DNA of 64,000 nucleotides from Leptodactylus fallax (GCA_947044405.1 CAMRHE010000063.1:5382501-5446500), one strand, 5' to 3'; shown: positions 38,501 through 43,690, numbered from the stretch's first letter. Notes: a model not told the origin generated them from the letters alone. Program-made: numbers and translations.

Positions 38501-41500
38501 CATGGACACCAATGCAAACCCCAGGGGTGAGGTGCTCGGTGTGCACCATTTCTAGACTCACTAGTTACCCAGTATACATCCTTCTATGCACTGAGGTCAT
38601 CCATGGCCGACAGACTACTACAACCATCAGACAATGCCTAACAAGGATCTCTGAACTGTGGCTCTCGAGATGTTTTGAAACTACTACTCCCAGCATTGCC
38701 TAGCAGCTAAAGTATACAAGGGCATGCTGGGAGTTGTTTTTCAATGCAAACATTATACAGAGTCTATTAACTTCTAGTGAAAACCTCTGGACATGGTACA
38801 GGACTCCTACAGGGGTCTGTATACTGTGTGTGACATGTCCATCAGTAACCTACACATAGACTAGGTGGTCTATAGGATCTCCAGAGGATGCAAAACTGCT
38901 GCAGAGCATGATGGGAGTAGTATTTTTGTGCCATGTACACCCACGGACATATAATGTAGTATGATCTAGCATAAAAACATCATTCATTTGTTACCACAAT
39001 AATATTGTGTGTGTGGTTGGTTGGTTTGCTTGCATGATAGTGCAAAATGGTAAAATTGCAGAAATACGGAAACCAGAACTTTACCCTATTGGGAATAAGG
39101 TCACAGGAGACCCTGCAACAATCACAAAACATGCAACCGTATCCTCCCAGGCCTAAGGTCTATACTTGGTAGCATCCTGACAAATAAGAGGAGGAGGAGT
39201 ATTGGATCTACCATAGGTACAGAATCCATAGAAATGTATGTAAGCCCCCCCTCCATATATCTATGATCAGGCACTCCAGCTGTGGTGAGACTACAACTCC
39301 CAGCATGCATCCTGATCTACAGAATTGACATTCAGAACCAGTTTTCTATAATACTTTACAGCAGAGTTGTGAAACTACAACTCCCAGCATGTCCTGACAG
39401 GCTAACGGAGCATGCTGAGAGTTGTAGTTTCACAACAGCTGGAGAGCACCATTAGAGTCCGAGTTCAGTAGTCTACACAGTCTTCACTTATTCTTATAGA
39501 TCCGGATATCTTGAGATTATTACTACAAAAAAGTGCAACGACAGATCCAGTAGCAAAAAGTGACGGGAATAAAAATCAGCACAAGCAGCATGAGGCAGCC
39601 GGGCTTTATAACCAAAAAAAGTCCTGCACCCCGTCCTTGTTACACCCTTTTACATAACCAGCCTCTCTCTGCAGGTCACATCCTCCAGTGACTTGCAGGC
39701 GGTGGGAGTATCTCCAGTATAGACTTCCCTCCTGCAGTAAGCCAAGCACATCTACTCCAAATATATCATAGACCGAGGTTATCCCAGCTTTATATAGCCT
39801 GCACGGGGTTTATAGTGTGCCAGGATGACTACCCAGGAGCAACGTCGCTTCCTTGTACCCTCTGCTGCATGTCAGGGGTAAAGCCAAGGGAAACTAAACA
39901 CACTTAGATCAAGGAAGTCAATAGTATTGTTGTCCCAGTGACAGGAAAGATTCAATAAGGAGGGGTAAGGTGTCAGACAGTAGTGCTGAAGTGCCAGGCA
40001 GGGTCTGATGAGTTGCGGTACGTTGCCAGGCTGGGTTTGATATGTAAGGGTAAAGTGCCAGGTAGGGTCTGATGGGTTGTGGTATAGTACCAGGCAGGGT
40101 GGGTATGATATGTAAGGGTAAAGTGCTGTGTTACGGTATAGTGCCAGGCAGGGTCTGATGCGTTGTGGTATAGTACTAGGCAGGCAGGGTATGATAAGTA
40201 AGGGTAAAGTGCTGTGTTACGGTATAGTGCCAGGCAGGGTCTGATGCGTTGTGGTATAGTACTAGGCAGGCAGGGTATGATAAGTAAGGGTAAAGTGCTG
40301 TGTTACGGTATAGTGCCAGGCAGGGTCTGATGCGTTGTGGTATAGTACTAGGCAGGCAGGGTATGATAAGTAAGGGTAAAGTGCTGTGTTACGGTATAGT
40401 GCCAGGCAGGGTCTGATGCGTTGTGGTATAGTACTAGGCAGGCAGGGTATGATATGTAAGGGTAAAGTGCTGTGTTACGGTATAGTGCCAGGCAGGGTCT
40501 GATGCGTTGTGGTATAGTACTAGGCAGGCAGGGTATGATATGTAAGGGTAAAGTGCTGTGTTACGGTATAGTGCCAGGCAGGGTCTGATACGTATAGTGC
40601 TAAAGTGCCAGGCATGGCTCAATATATGGAGTGATAGGATGCCAGGCACATTCAATATGGAAGAGTAAGGAGTCAGGCAGTAGTGGTGAAGTGCCAGGAA
40701 GGGTCTGCTGTGTAGTGGTACATTGCCAGGCAGGGAATTGATATGTATAGTGGTAAAATGCCAGGCTTACCTCAACATATGTAGAGAAAGTGCCAGGGGA
40801 AGGGGAAGATGTCAGACGGTAGTAGTGCTAGAAGGGGTCTGATGTGTTGTGGGTCATTGCCAGGCAGGGTCAGTATGTTTACAATCATGTGCCAGGCAGG
40901 GTCTGCTGTGCTGTGACACATTGCCAGGCAGGGTTCGCTACATATAGTGGTAAAGTGCCAGGCATAGCTAGCGATAAGGTGCCTGGCAGGAGTCAATACG
41001 TAAGAGTAAAATTCCAGGCAGGACCTAATGTGTTGTGGGTCATTGCCAGGAAGGGTTTTCCGTGTGTTATGGCACCAGGCCGGGCACTATGCTGTGTTTG
41101 GGGTGTGTTGTCCTAAGTTACCAGGCTGGATTTGGTTGACCTACATATAGTAGGACATGTATGAACATTTTTTTTTTTCCTCTTGAAGCCATCTAGTGGC
41201 AAGTATGTGACCCCCATGTTATATAAATCCCACAGCTGCACATTTACATAACAAATCCATACAGTAATACTGAATCTACATACATGTATAGTTATAAGAT
41301 TTACAAACAGAACTTCTCCATAGAAAATACTGAAGACTTATTGGACTTCCATTTGATCTTCAACAGGTCAGAAGGAACCACCAAAGGGGGCCAAGACCCC
41401 AACCATATGGGGGGGGGGGGGCAGGGACCGACACTTTTAATTGGTCGACCCCATAACTTTCTGTGGTTCTTATTGGCTGTACATCAAATCCAAGACTTTC

Positions 41501-41838
41501 TCGTACACAACTAGAAATACAGAAATATACAACGGCCAATTTCTGCCCTTTTCTAGAAACAGGGCACCGATGGGTGACCCCAACTCATTGACCCCGACAA
41601 TGGGGACCTCTGACTTGTCCAAAGGATTGATCCTATAAAAATGGAAAATTCCTTTAAGTCAATAACAAGCATCCGCTTACCTCCACCTGTTGATCCCCAC
41701 ATTCGACGACCCAGCAAACCAGGGGTCCAGGATGTAGACACAGCGGATGGTATCGGCTCCTTGGATACATTCCTTCAAGGCGGGGTTGTCGTGAAGTCTG
41801 AGCCCCTTCCGGAACCAGTGCACAGCATTCACCCCCAT
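5084..41838 (-). CDS. cry1: Cryptochrome 1, complete 13-exon coding sequence (join on minus strand)
   Basis: Circadian transcriptional repressor that works in the nucleus with PER proteins to inhibit CLOCK:BMAL1. Coding join: complement(5084..5187, 7921..7989, 9072..9158, 9708..9809, 9965..10167, 10827..10978, 12583..12894, 13389..13529, 14986..15074, 19086..19270, 19581..19723, 19909..20017, 41681..41838), 1,854 nt, 617 residues plus stop. All junctions are GT-AG and keep frame. Residue numbering equals mammalian CRY1 through the photolyase-homology region: S71, G106/R109 of the secondary pocket, S280, W292, FAD-contact D387 and N393, and the PER-zinc interface C414 and H473 are all present. 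The start [12 protein letters not shown] (not the longer CRY2 N-terminus) and the tail identify CRY1 rather than CRY2. The tail is longer than in human (617 versus 586 residues). Oddities: Thr at 248 where human has Pro, and a 21.7-kb first intron holding a transposon. Confidence 0.97.
5742..6086. mobile_element. TTAAAGGGG-type MITE variant
   Basis: TTTAAAGGGGTTGTCTGGCT at left and GTCAGACAACCCCTTTAAA at right. Confidence 0.75.
6776..7050. mobile_element. TTAAAGG-type MITE with TCATCAATATGTAACTCCC end
   Basis: GAGTTACATATTGACAACCT and GATATTAGATCAT at left are mirrored by TGATCATCTATCCTAAGTCA and TCAATATGTAACTC at right. Confidence 0.75.
7395..7815. mobile_element. Hairpin MITE, copy A (cry1 intron 12)
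   Basis: Two arms of about 190 bp: AGTTGGAATTCTTTTTCTAG and ACTAGACTCCCTAATGTCAA at left are mirrored by TTGACATTAGGGAGTCTAG and CTAGAGAAAAATTCCAACTG at right. The centre is near 7605. It is homologous to 8486-8925 in the same orientation. Confidence 0.85.
7921..7989 (-). CDS. cry1: cry1 exon 12, counterpart of human CRY1 exon 11
   Basis: 69 nt, phase 1 on both sides. Acceptor CTCTCTCCCAG|GT is strong; donor ACAAG|GTAATT is weak at +5 and +6. It encodes [20 protein letters not shown] and IQ, matching the human segment [20 protein letters not shown]. Skipping that human exon (CRY1-delta-11) deletes 24 residues and lengthens circadian period. Homologous hairpin repeats lie on both sides, at 7395-7815 and 8486-8925. 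Confidence 0.94.
7990..9071 (-). other. cry1: cry1 intron 11
   Basis: 1.1 kb. Largely occupied by the second copy of the hairpin repeat (8486-8925), whose arm includes a 24-base poly-A. The rest shows no recognisable feature. Confidence 0.85.
8486..8925. mobile_element. Hairpin MITE, copy B (cry1 intron 11)
   Basis: Same layout as 7395-7815: CCTTTAAACAACTGCCTCTC, TCTAATGTCAAGTGGGTGGT and CACCACCCACTTGACATTTG are recognisable homologues. A 24-base poly-A (8830-8853) interrupts the right arm. Confidence 0.85.
9072..9158 (-). CDS. cry1: cry1 exon 11, extra tail exon absent from human CRY1
   Basis: 87 nt, phase 1 on both sides. Acceptor TTTCTCACAG|GG, donor CAAG|GTATGG. It encodes a Gly/Asn/Ser/Gln-rich, almost uncharged peptide: [17 protein letters not shown], then [11 protein letters not shown]. 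Bird CRY1, as I recall it, carries an insert ending in a similar SHSGTSGIQ, so this is probably an ancestral tail exon lost in mammals rather than new sequence. Without it the tail would be near human length. Confidence 0.92.
9708..9809 (-). CDS. cry1: cry1 exon 10, start of C-terminal tail (residues 498-531)
   Basis: 102 nt, phase 1 on both sides, so it can be skipped without a frameshift. Acceptor TTCCTAG|GG. It encodes [20 protein letters not shown] to GCSNNG. The Asn/Gly repeat matches the start of the human CRY1 tail. Donor G|GTAAAC. Confidence 0.95.
9965..10167 (-). CDS. cry1: cry1 exon 9 (residues 430-497 and one base of 498)
   Basis: 203 nt. Acceptor TTTTCAAG|G. It encodes [20 protein letters not shown] and on to the long C-terminal helix [20 protein letters not shown], the shared PER2 and FBXL3 binding surface. 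His473, the second zinc ligand on the CRY side, is present. Donor G|GTGAGT after YRGL. This closes the photolyase-homology region. Confidence 0.97.
10827..10978 (-). CDS. cry1: cry1 exon 8 (residues 380-429 and two bases of 430)
   Basis: 152 nt, hidden under an opposite-strand frame. Acceptor TTTATTTAG|GTC. It encodes [20 protein letters not shown], then [20 protein letters not shown] to GDYIR. Asp387 and Asn393 (FAD contacts) and Cys412/Cys414 (the latter a zinc ligand shared with PER2) are intact. Donor CG|GTAATT has T at +5, a weak match. Confidence 0.96.
10979..12582 (-). other. cry1: cry1 intron 7
   Basis: 1.6 kb without exons. It contains an (AT)n microsatellite at 11461-11500, poly-C at 12310-12322, and poly-C 12543-12558 close to the exon 7 donor. 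An imperfect RORE-like CATGTAGGTCA occurs near 11600. No clear MITE. Confidence 0.8.
11461..11500. repeat. (AT)n microsatellite
   Basis: About 20 uninterrupted TA dinucleotides in cry1 intron 7. Confidence 0.95.
12583..12894 (-). CDS. cry1: cry1 exon 7 (residues 276-379)
   Basis: 312 nt, the largest coding exon. Acceptor TTTTAAG|GTA, donor AAG|GTAAGC. It holds the start of the helical FAD-binding domain, from [20 protein letters not shown] through [19 protein letters not shown]. Ser280 (AMPK site and part of the regulated serine loop in mammals) and Trp292 are conserved. A run of about 16 G on the minus strand begins roughly 24 nt into the intron (12543-12558). Confidence 0.97.
13009..13369. 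mobile_element. TTAAAGGGG-type MITE (cry1 intron 6)
   Basis: Right end GCCAGAAAACCCCTTTAA with inner ACTGATGACTTATCCTGTGG; left end ACCTTTAACCAGGC is decayed. It nearly fills the intron between exons 6 and 7. Confidence 0.65.
13389..13529 (-). CDS. cry1: cry1 exon 6 (residues 229-275)
   Basis: 141 nt. Acceptor TTTTAG|GCA TGG, donor AAG|GTAGGT. It encodes [19 protein letters not shown], then [20 protein letters not shown] and so on. It includes the loop that contacts the FAD phosphates (Gly250 to Ser252). Codon 248 (13472-13470) is ACT, Thr, whereas mammalian CRY1 has Pro here. The change removes the Ser247-Pro248 dipeptide. Confidence 0.96.
13530..14985 (-). other. cry1: cry1 intron 5
   Basis: 1.5 kb. 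It contains one palindromic MITE (about 14335-14745). The remainder has short T-rich tracts and no coding signal. Confidence 0.8.
14335..14745. mobile_element. TTAAAGGGG-type MITE (cry1 intron 5)
   Basis: TTAAGGTGTTTTCTAAGACTAGG at left; ATTGGTGACCTATCCTAAGG and ACAGGTGATCAATATTATAG at right. The interior GACATCACATGCATTGGTCA matches 1765-2170. Confidence 0.7.
14986..15074 (-). CDS. cry1: cry1 exon 5 (residues 199-228)
   Basis: 89 nt. Acceptor CATTTAG|GC. It encodes [20 protein letters not shown] onward to RHLERK. Donor AAG|GTAAAT in phase 0. It bridges intron 4 (4.0 kb) and intron 5 (1.5 kb). Confidence 0.96.
15075..19085 (-). other. cry1: cry1 intron 4
   Basis: 4.0 kb non-coding. A 27-base poly-A at 15401-15427, A- and T-rich tracts around 15890-15975 and 16750-16790, and an old repeat at 15565-15712 related to one at 160-295. 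From 16800 to 19080 I see nothing beyond simple A/T-rich stretches. Confidence 0.8.
15565..15712. repeat. Old MITE fragment related to 160-295
   Basis: CTATCCACAGGCTGTAAGTG, GTACTGCAGCTAAGCTTCAT and GAAAGCAGGCAGCCATGTTT correspond to the left-end repeat. It ends in ACAACCCTTTTAA, a MITE-like edge. Confidence 0.5.
19086..19270 (-). CDS. cry1: cry1 exon 4 (residues 137-198 and one base of 199)
   Basis: 185 nt. Acceptor TTTTCTAG|G completes Lys137, then [20 protein letters not shown]. It ends at [10 protein letters not shown] with donor G|GTATAT, whose +5 base is not the preferred G. The linker between the alpha/beta and helical domains ([20 protein letters not shown]) is the more variable stretch across vertebrates. 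Confidence 0.96.
19360..19480. repeat. Short inverted repeat in cry1 intron 3
   Basis: ACAGGAAGTGCAGCCA at left and TGGCTGCACTTCCTGT at right form a hairpin inside the 310-bp intron between exons 3 and 4, the same arm motif as in the larger MITEs. Confidence 0.65.
19581..19723 (-). CDS. cry1: cry1 exon 3 (residues 90-136 and two bases of 137)
   Basis: 143 nt, read by reverse-complementing the plus strand; open reading frames on the other frames hide it. Acceptor TTTTCCAG|GAA TGG. It encodes [20 protein letters not shown] onward to SHTLYDLDK. Gly106 and Arg109 line the secondary pocket that binds CLOCK in mouse. Donor AA|GTAAGT, with Lys137 split. Confidence 0.96.
19909..20017 (-). CDS. cry1: cry1 exon 2 (residues 53-89)
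   Basis: 109 nt. Acceptor TTTCTTTAG|G; the first base completes Arg53 and [16 protein letters not shown] follows, ending at PRLFK. Donor AAA|GTACGT. It carries Ser71, an AMPK target in mouse CRY1. The donor side of intron 2 runs straight into a (GTT)n-like tract at 19872-19905. Confidence 0.96.
21085..21375. mobile_element. MITE family B, copy 1
   Basis: Contains TTTTCCCGCAGCGCTTTTCA, CTGCAGACTTTTGGCTTC and ATTATACCTATAGGGAAACC. Homologous in the opposite orientation to 43733-44045 and 51880-52143. Confidence 0.75.
23128..23430. mobile_element. TTAAAGG-type MITE in cry1 intron 1
   Basis: TCTGGGCTAAAAATACTGATGACCTAAGG at left; GTTTAAAGGGGGTTCTGGGC and TAACCTGTCCTAA at right. The interior shares AGGAAGCAGACAGCGCCGTTCT with 33405-33785. 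Confidence 0.65.
23825..24368. repeat. 47-bp minisatellite, about 11 copies, in cry1 intron 1
   Basis: Unit TATACAGTGGAGACGTGTAC followed by AGTATATACTCCCAGCAGTC and TGCCCTG. Several units are 46 bp (CC for CCC). Copies differ at few positions, so the array expanded recently. It is open on both strands for up to about 800 bp without being coding. Nearby CACATGTAGGAGACGTGTAC at both ends marks the array edges. Confidence 0.9.
24750..25030. repeat. Degenerate GAGTGTGA/GTAAGAGT low-complexity tract
   Basis: Purine/GT-rich simple-sequence block (GAGTGTGAG, GAGTGAGTG, AAGTGAGA) on the plus strand with no fixed period. Confidence 0.75.
25261..25286. repeat. Poly-A, 26 bases
   Basis: A-homopolymer 280 bp from the intronic RRE pair; no retroposed gene is visible next to it. 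Confidence 0.9.
25567..25577 (+). promoter_or_regulatory. Intronic ROR/REV-ERB element, forward
   Basis: AAAGTAGGTCA, a perfect match to the RORE/RevRE consensus (A/T-rich 5' flank, then RGGTCA). It sits in cry1 intron 1 with a second copy 35 bp away on the other strand. Mouse Cry1 has functional RREs in intron 1, where ROR activates and REV-ERB represses. Confidence 0.7.
25613..25623 (-). promoter_or_regulatory. Intronic ROR/REV-ERB element, reverse
   Basis: TGACCTACTTT, the exact reverse complement of the 11-mer at 25567-25577. The match does not extend as a hairpin beyond the 11-mer, so it is not a MITE arm. The sequence between has no repeat signature. Confidence 0.7.
27900..28140. repeat. 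Decayed TTAAAGGGG-type MITE
   Basis: CCTATCCTTAAGATAAACTA, CCCCCACCGATCAGCTGGTAGAAG and TCATATATTGCATAGGGTATTG are family motifs; termini are lost. Confidence 0.55.
30975..31195. repeat. MITE-like block with inverted CCCCATATAC
   Basis: TTTAAAGGGGCTATCCATGG at left, then GTATATGGGGGCTGG and its inverse CAGGCCCCATATAC around an ATCATTGTAATAGTGA centre. The block at 43195-43385 has a related core (ATCATTGTAATAGTAACACC). Confidence 0.55.
31268..31690. mobile_element. TTAAAGGGG-type MITE, full length
   Basis: TTGATGGCTTGTCCCTAGGATAGGTCATCA at left; GACCTATCCTAAGAATAGGTCAACAAT and AAAAACCCCTTTAA at right. The interior CTCAGTCCCATTCAAGTGAATGG is shared with other copies. Confidence 0.75.
33405..33785. 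mobile_element. TTAAAGAGG-type MITE
   Basis: TTAAAGAGGTTTTCCAGGCT and ATATTGATGACCTAGGC at left; ATACGTCATCAATAGTTG and AAAACCCCTTTAAGG at right. It contains GGAAGCAGACAGCGCCGTTC and the inverse GGCGCTGTCTGCTTCC. Confidence 0.75.
34024..35590 (+). mobile_element. Tc1-like DNA transposon, intact copy 1, in cry1 intron 1
   Basis: 1,567 bp, flanked by TA (34022-34023 and 35591-35592). The 38-bp terminal inverted repeats begin CAGTCATGGCCAAAAG and differ at one base (34024-34061 versus 35553-35590). A second conserved motif, AGTCAATATTTGC, lies inside each end (34161-34173, and inverted at 35403-35415), giving an IR/DR-like layout. It encodes an intact transposase. It is nearly identical to the copy at 61906-63467, with one 5-bp indel (about 34287) and around 15 base changes. 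Confidence 0.95.
34397..35413 (+). CDS. Tc1/mariner transposase, DD35E type (copy 1)
   Basis: 338 residues starting [16 protein letters not shown] chose the ATG at 34397 because it is the first ATG and has an ACCATGG context; the frame opens upstream only through non-ATG codons. An N-terminal paired-like helix-turn-helix region (about 1-110) has the GRPR motif at 55-58 within a basic NLS-like stretch. The catalytic triad is Asp149 (FSDESPF), Asp241 (QHDGAPCH) and Glu277 (DLNPIENLW), with 35 residues between the last two. Sleeping Beauty-type enzymes have 34. The enzyme cuts the element out and reinserts it at TA. The stop overlaps the inner 3' repeat motif. Differences from copy 2: T34I, W74R, A81V, M287V, V321M. 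Confidence 0.95.
   Translation: MVISKETRAVIIALHKNGLTGKSIAARKIAPQSTIYRIIKNFKERGSIGAKKAPGRPRKTSKRQDRLLKVFQLWDRATSSAELAEEWQQAGVSASARTVRRRLLEQGLVSRRAAKKPLLSRKNIRDRLIFCKRYREWTAEDWGKVIFSDESPFRLFGTSGKQLIRRRRGERYHQSCLMPTVKHPETIHVWGCFSAKGIGSLTVLPKNTAMNKEWYQNVLQEQLLPTVQEQFGAQQCLFQHDGAPCHKAKVITKWLREQNIEILGPWPGNSPDLNPIENLWSIIKRRMDKQKPTNSDKMKALILQEWTAISQDLVQKLIESVPGRIAEVLKKKGQHCKY
38674..38752. repeat. Short hairpin carrying ACTCCCAGCAT motifs
   Basis: GAAACTACTACTCCCAGCAT at left and GCATGCTGGGAGTTGTTTTTC at right around a roughly 25-bp loop. Confidence 0.75.
39366..39437. repeat. Short hairpin with ZNF143-like arms
   Basis: GTGAAACTACAACTCCCAGC and the inverse GCTGAGAGTTGTAGTTTCAC around an 18-bp loop. 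ACTACAACTCCCAGCATG resembles the ZNF143 (SBS) binding motif. Single copies sit at 27096-27115, 33245-33263 and 39290-39308. Confidence 0.75.
40000..41115. repeat. 86-bp minisatellite with degenerate flanks
   Basis: Units begin AGGGTAAAGTGCTGTGTTAC at about 40115, 40201, 40287, 40373, 40459 and 40545, an 86-bp period. Each unit holds two related halves (GTGCCAGGCAGGGTCTGATG and GTACTAGGCAGGCAGGGTAT), so the unit itself arose by duplication. Diverged CCAGGCAGGGT copies continue to about 41115. Confidence 0.9.
41681..41838 (-). CDS. cry1: cry1 exon 1, coding part (residues 1-52 and two bases of 53)
   Basis: Starts at ATG 41838-41836, with A at -3 and G at +4, a good initiation context. The reading frame upstream has no in-frame ATG nearby. 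It encodes the first part of the photolyase alpha/beta domain ([20 protein letters not shown]... to GINRW). The donor is AG|GTAAGC at 41680-41679. The Arg53 codon is split after two bases and completed by exon 2. The 5' UTR must lie above 41838, but the transcription start cannot be read from sequence. Confidence 0.96.
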
Positions 41839-41909
41839 TTTGTTTTTTTTAGTTCTATTAAGATTTTGCACCCCTGTGTAGTATAGGCTGACTGAAGCGG
41901 ATGTTGGAG

Positions 41910-41930
41910 TCAAGTCCAGAGCAGGCTCAT
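41910..41930 (-). other. Minimal upstream ORF (6 codons) in cry1 5' leader
   Basis: ATG at 41930-41928 reads MSLLWT then TGA, ending 71 nt before the cry1 start. Context ACCATGA has A at -3. It could reduce or permit reinitiation at the cry1 start codon. Confidence 0.35.
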
Positions 41931-41986
41931 GGTATCCAGGTGAAGGAATTGGGGTAGAAGGGGTTCTGGCTGAATTTTTGGGGGGT

Positions 41987-42073
41987 TTAGCCTCTGCGAC
42001 CTTCCTCTGTAGCTAAGAGACACAATGGGGGCTCTGCCTGAATATTAGAATGTAGCAGTGCTCTCCCTAACAT
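41987..42073 (-). other. Possible upstream ORF in cry1 5' leader (28 codons)
   Basis: ATG at 42073-42071 opens a 28-codon frame ending at 41987, not in frame with cry1. It matters only if transcription starts above 42073. Confidence 0.3.
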
Positions 42074-42222
42074 TGTGTGCACAGAGGAGAAGTAGCTCCA
42101 GGGCTCAGTGTACCCCAAAATTTGTGACAGAGAGTCCCCCCAAATACACCACCACCACCTCAGGCTTTCCTCAGCCAAGTGCACACCACTCTCTCAGCAC
42201 ACCACACTGCACGTCACCTAAG

Positions 42223-42245
42223 CCCCGCCTCCTCTCCCTGATTGG
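42223..42245 (-). promoter_or_regulatory. GC box plus CCAAT box
   Basis: On the minus strand a GGCCAATCAG CCAAT box (42236-42245) is followed by AGGCGGGGC (about 42222-42230), an Sp1/NF-Y pair in the orientation of cry1 transcription and just downstream of the E-box. Confidence 0.55.
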
Positions 42246-42257
42246 CCGGACCCCGGT

Positions 42258-42263
42258 CACGTG
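42258..42263. promoter_or_regulatory. Canonical E-box CACGTG in cry1 promoter
   Basis: CACGTG, 420 bp upstream of the start codon and 12 bp from an adjacent CCAAT box. CLOCK:BMAL1 binds this hexamer in vertebrate clock promoters, and Cry1 is a known E-box target. Confidence 0.7.
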
Positions 42264-42275
42264 TCCAGCAGCGCT

Positions 42276-42281
42276 CACGTT
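42276..42281. promoter_or_regulatory. E'-box CACGTT
   Basis: CACGTT lies 12 bp from the E-box at 42258. Paired E-box and E'-box sites are common in clock gene promoters, though the usual spacer is 6-7 bp, so tandem CLOCK:BMAL1 binding is uncertain. Confidence 0.5.
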
Positions 42282-42470
42282 TCTGTAGTGTGTTCGCCAC
42301 ACCGCCCCCCGCAGCTCACAGCGTAGCCACCAATTCCCGGGCCTGCCGCCCTCGCTGACTTAGCACAGGGCTATTTACCGTCCCCCCAGGCTTCGATACA
42401 GTGTCACCGGAACCGGTGACAGGGATAAGTCGCCGTTTTTAGTCAGTTTATGCTGGGCTGTTATGACCGG

Positions 42471-42478
42471 TGACGTCA
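42471..42478. promoter_or_regulatory. Palindromic CRE, TGACGTCA
   Basis: Perfect 8-bp cAMP response element 633 bp above the start codon, inside the CpG-rich block. Confidence 0.5.
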
Positions 42479-42568
42479 GGAGGTGGGAGGAGTTTGGGGA
42501 GATCGGATTGGCCGCGCTGGAAAGTTCCCGGATGAGCACGTTGCTTAGTGTCTTTCTGTCGACTCAAT

Positions 42569-42578
42569 GCGCATGCGC
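42569..42578. promoter_or_regulatory. NRF1 palindrome GCGCATGCGC
   Basis: Perfect NRF1 core, typical of CpG-island promoters. Confidence 0.55.
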
Positions 42579-42779
42579 GGCAGGGAAATGGGTTAGCGCC
42601 GCCGCTTGTTGCACAGATTTTGTGGCAGTGTCAGCGCCAATTTGTGAGGGGGAAGTGGACATTGGTGGGATGGAGGGGGGCAGTGCGGCTTTTCTGCCAG
42701 TGTCTGTCCGAATTAATCCCTAGTCAGACACACAGCATAATCCCCCTGTGCCCTGCTTGCTGCTTTAAGTAGCTGCTGG

Positions 42780-42787
42780 TTATGTAA
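42780..42787. promoter_or_regulatory. Perfect D-box TTATGTAA
   Basis: GTTATGTAAC (42779-42788) fits the full RTTAYGTAAY consensus for DBP/TEF/HLF and E4BP4 (NFIL3). It lies 942 bp upstream of the cry1 start codon. Mouse Cry1 is controlled through a promoter D-box in addition to E-boxes and intronic RREs. Confidence 0.55.
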
Positions 42788-43384
42788 CCCTCATTAAGGA
42801 CACACCTGCCCTATTTCTGCTTCAGATCAGCCTCAACATAAACAACAGGCTCCTACTGAGCATTTACCCCTGAAAAATGATAAAAATCCGGGAAATAAAT
42901 CACTGTGACTCCGGAGCGCTGCCTGACAACCTATCTGGGTGCTGTAATGTGGCTACATTGGTTGTCACCCTGCTTTCTCAGACGCAAATGTAACCAAGAC
43001 TGTATTCACACACGGCAGATTTGTCGTCGCAGTACCTGTTACGTTGGTTTGAATAGGACTTGCAGGAATCCGTGTGCTGGCCGCCAAAATAACCCCATTT
43101 GTTTGAATGTAAATGATTTTCGGTAGCAGAAATTTCTGCCGTGTGTGAATATGTCCTAAATAACATGGTCACATAGGTCAGTATTTTGACGGCCATGATG
43201 CAGCGTACAGATGAAGGGTGGGGATGTTTGTACGGCCGACCCCATCCTCGATCCATCTCCTGTGCAGACTAGATCATTGTAATAGTAACACCAGCCCCCA
43301 TAGTACAGGTACGTGGGAGAGGGGCATCGAGCCGGGGGCAAACACGTGACCATGGATCGGCACCAGCCTGGAAAATTGATGTTA

Positions 43385-43690
43385 ATCTCTAAATAGTCCC
43401 TCCAAGGGGTTGCCAAAATGCATTTTTGATACGATGGGTCATCAGTATCTGATCTGTGGGGTCCAACACCAAGATCCTGCACCAACCAGCTGATCCATCT
43501 ACCTCCACGCATCGGAAGCTACAACGGTGCGGGGAGCAGAAGCAGTCTGATCCTATTCAAGTAATAGGAGTGGAGCTGAAGCCCCGTCCATTGCATACCT
43601 GTTACTTGAATAGGATCAGACGCATCTGCTCCCCGTACACTGCTGACTAGTTTCCAGAAAGAGCAGAGGACCCGCATGGATTAAATACCG
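43385..43690. repeat. Decayed TTAAAGGGG-type MITE upstream of cry1
   Basis: TACGATGGGTCATCAGTATC and GTGGGGTCCAACACC are family motifs. An inverted pair, AGCAGTCTGATCCTATTCAA and TTGAATAGGATCAGACGC, forms the core palindrome. Confidence 0.6.

Larger units (their letters stand above)
20018..41680 (-). other. cry1: cry1 intron 1 (21.7 kb)
   Basis: Runs from donor GTAAGC (41680) to acceptor TTTCTTTAG (20018). Listed contents: MITEs, a 47-bp minisatellite, an ROR/REV-ERB element pair, motif-rich short hairpins, an intact Tc1-like element and an 86-bp minisatellite. First introns of vertebrate Cry1 genes are long and hold regulatory sites. The sections 21385-23125, 25630-27090, 28140-30970, 31690-33240 and 35775-38670 show no exon and no clear mobile element beyond short MITE ends. 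Confidence 0.9.
42200..42790 (-). promoter_or_regulatory. cry1: cry1 promoter region, GC-rich with clock and housekeeping motifs
   Basis: The first 950 bp above the start codon are richer in CpG than their surroundings and lack a clear TATA box. They carry GC boxes, two CCAAT boxes (ATTGG at 42241-42245 and about 42505), E-box, E'-box, CRE, NRF1 and D-box sites listed separately. This fits a CpG-island clock promoter reading leftwards. The start site is not defined by sequence. Confidence 0.75.

Noticed and set aside
41839..41913. N-terminal extension of CRY1 in frame upstream of the ATG
   Set aside because: No in-frame ATG there; the frame begins at a TTG codon. Known CRY1 proteins start at MGVNAVHW.
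42463..42723. Plus-strand frame of 86 codons in the cry1 CpG-rich region
   Set aside because: Open by base composition; no recognisable protein and it runs through promoter motifs.
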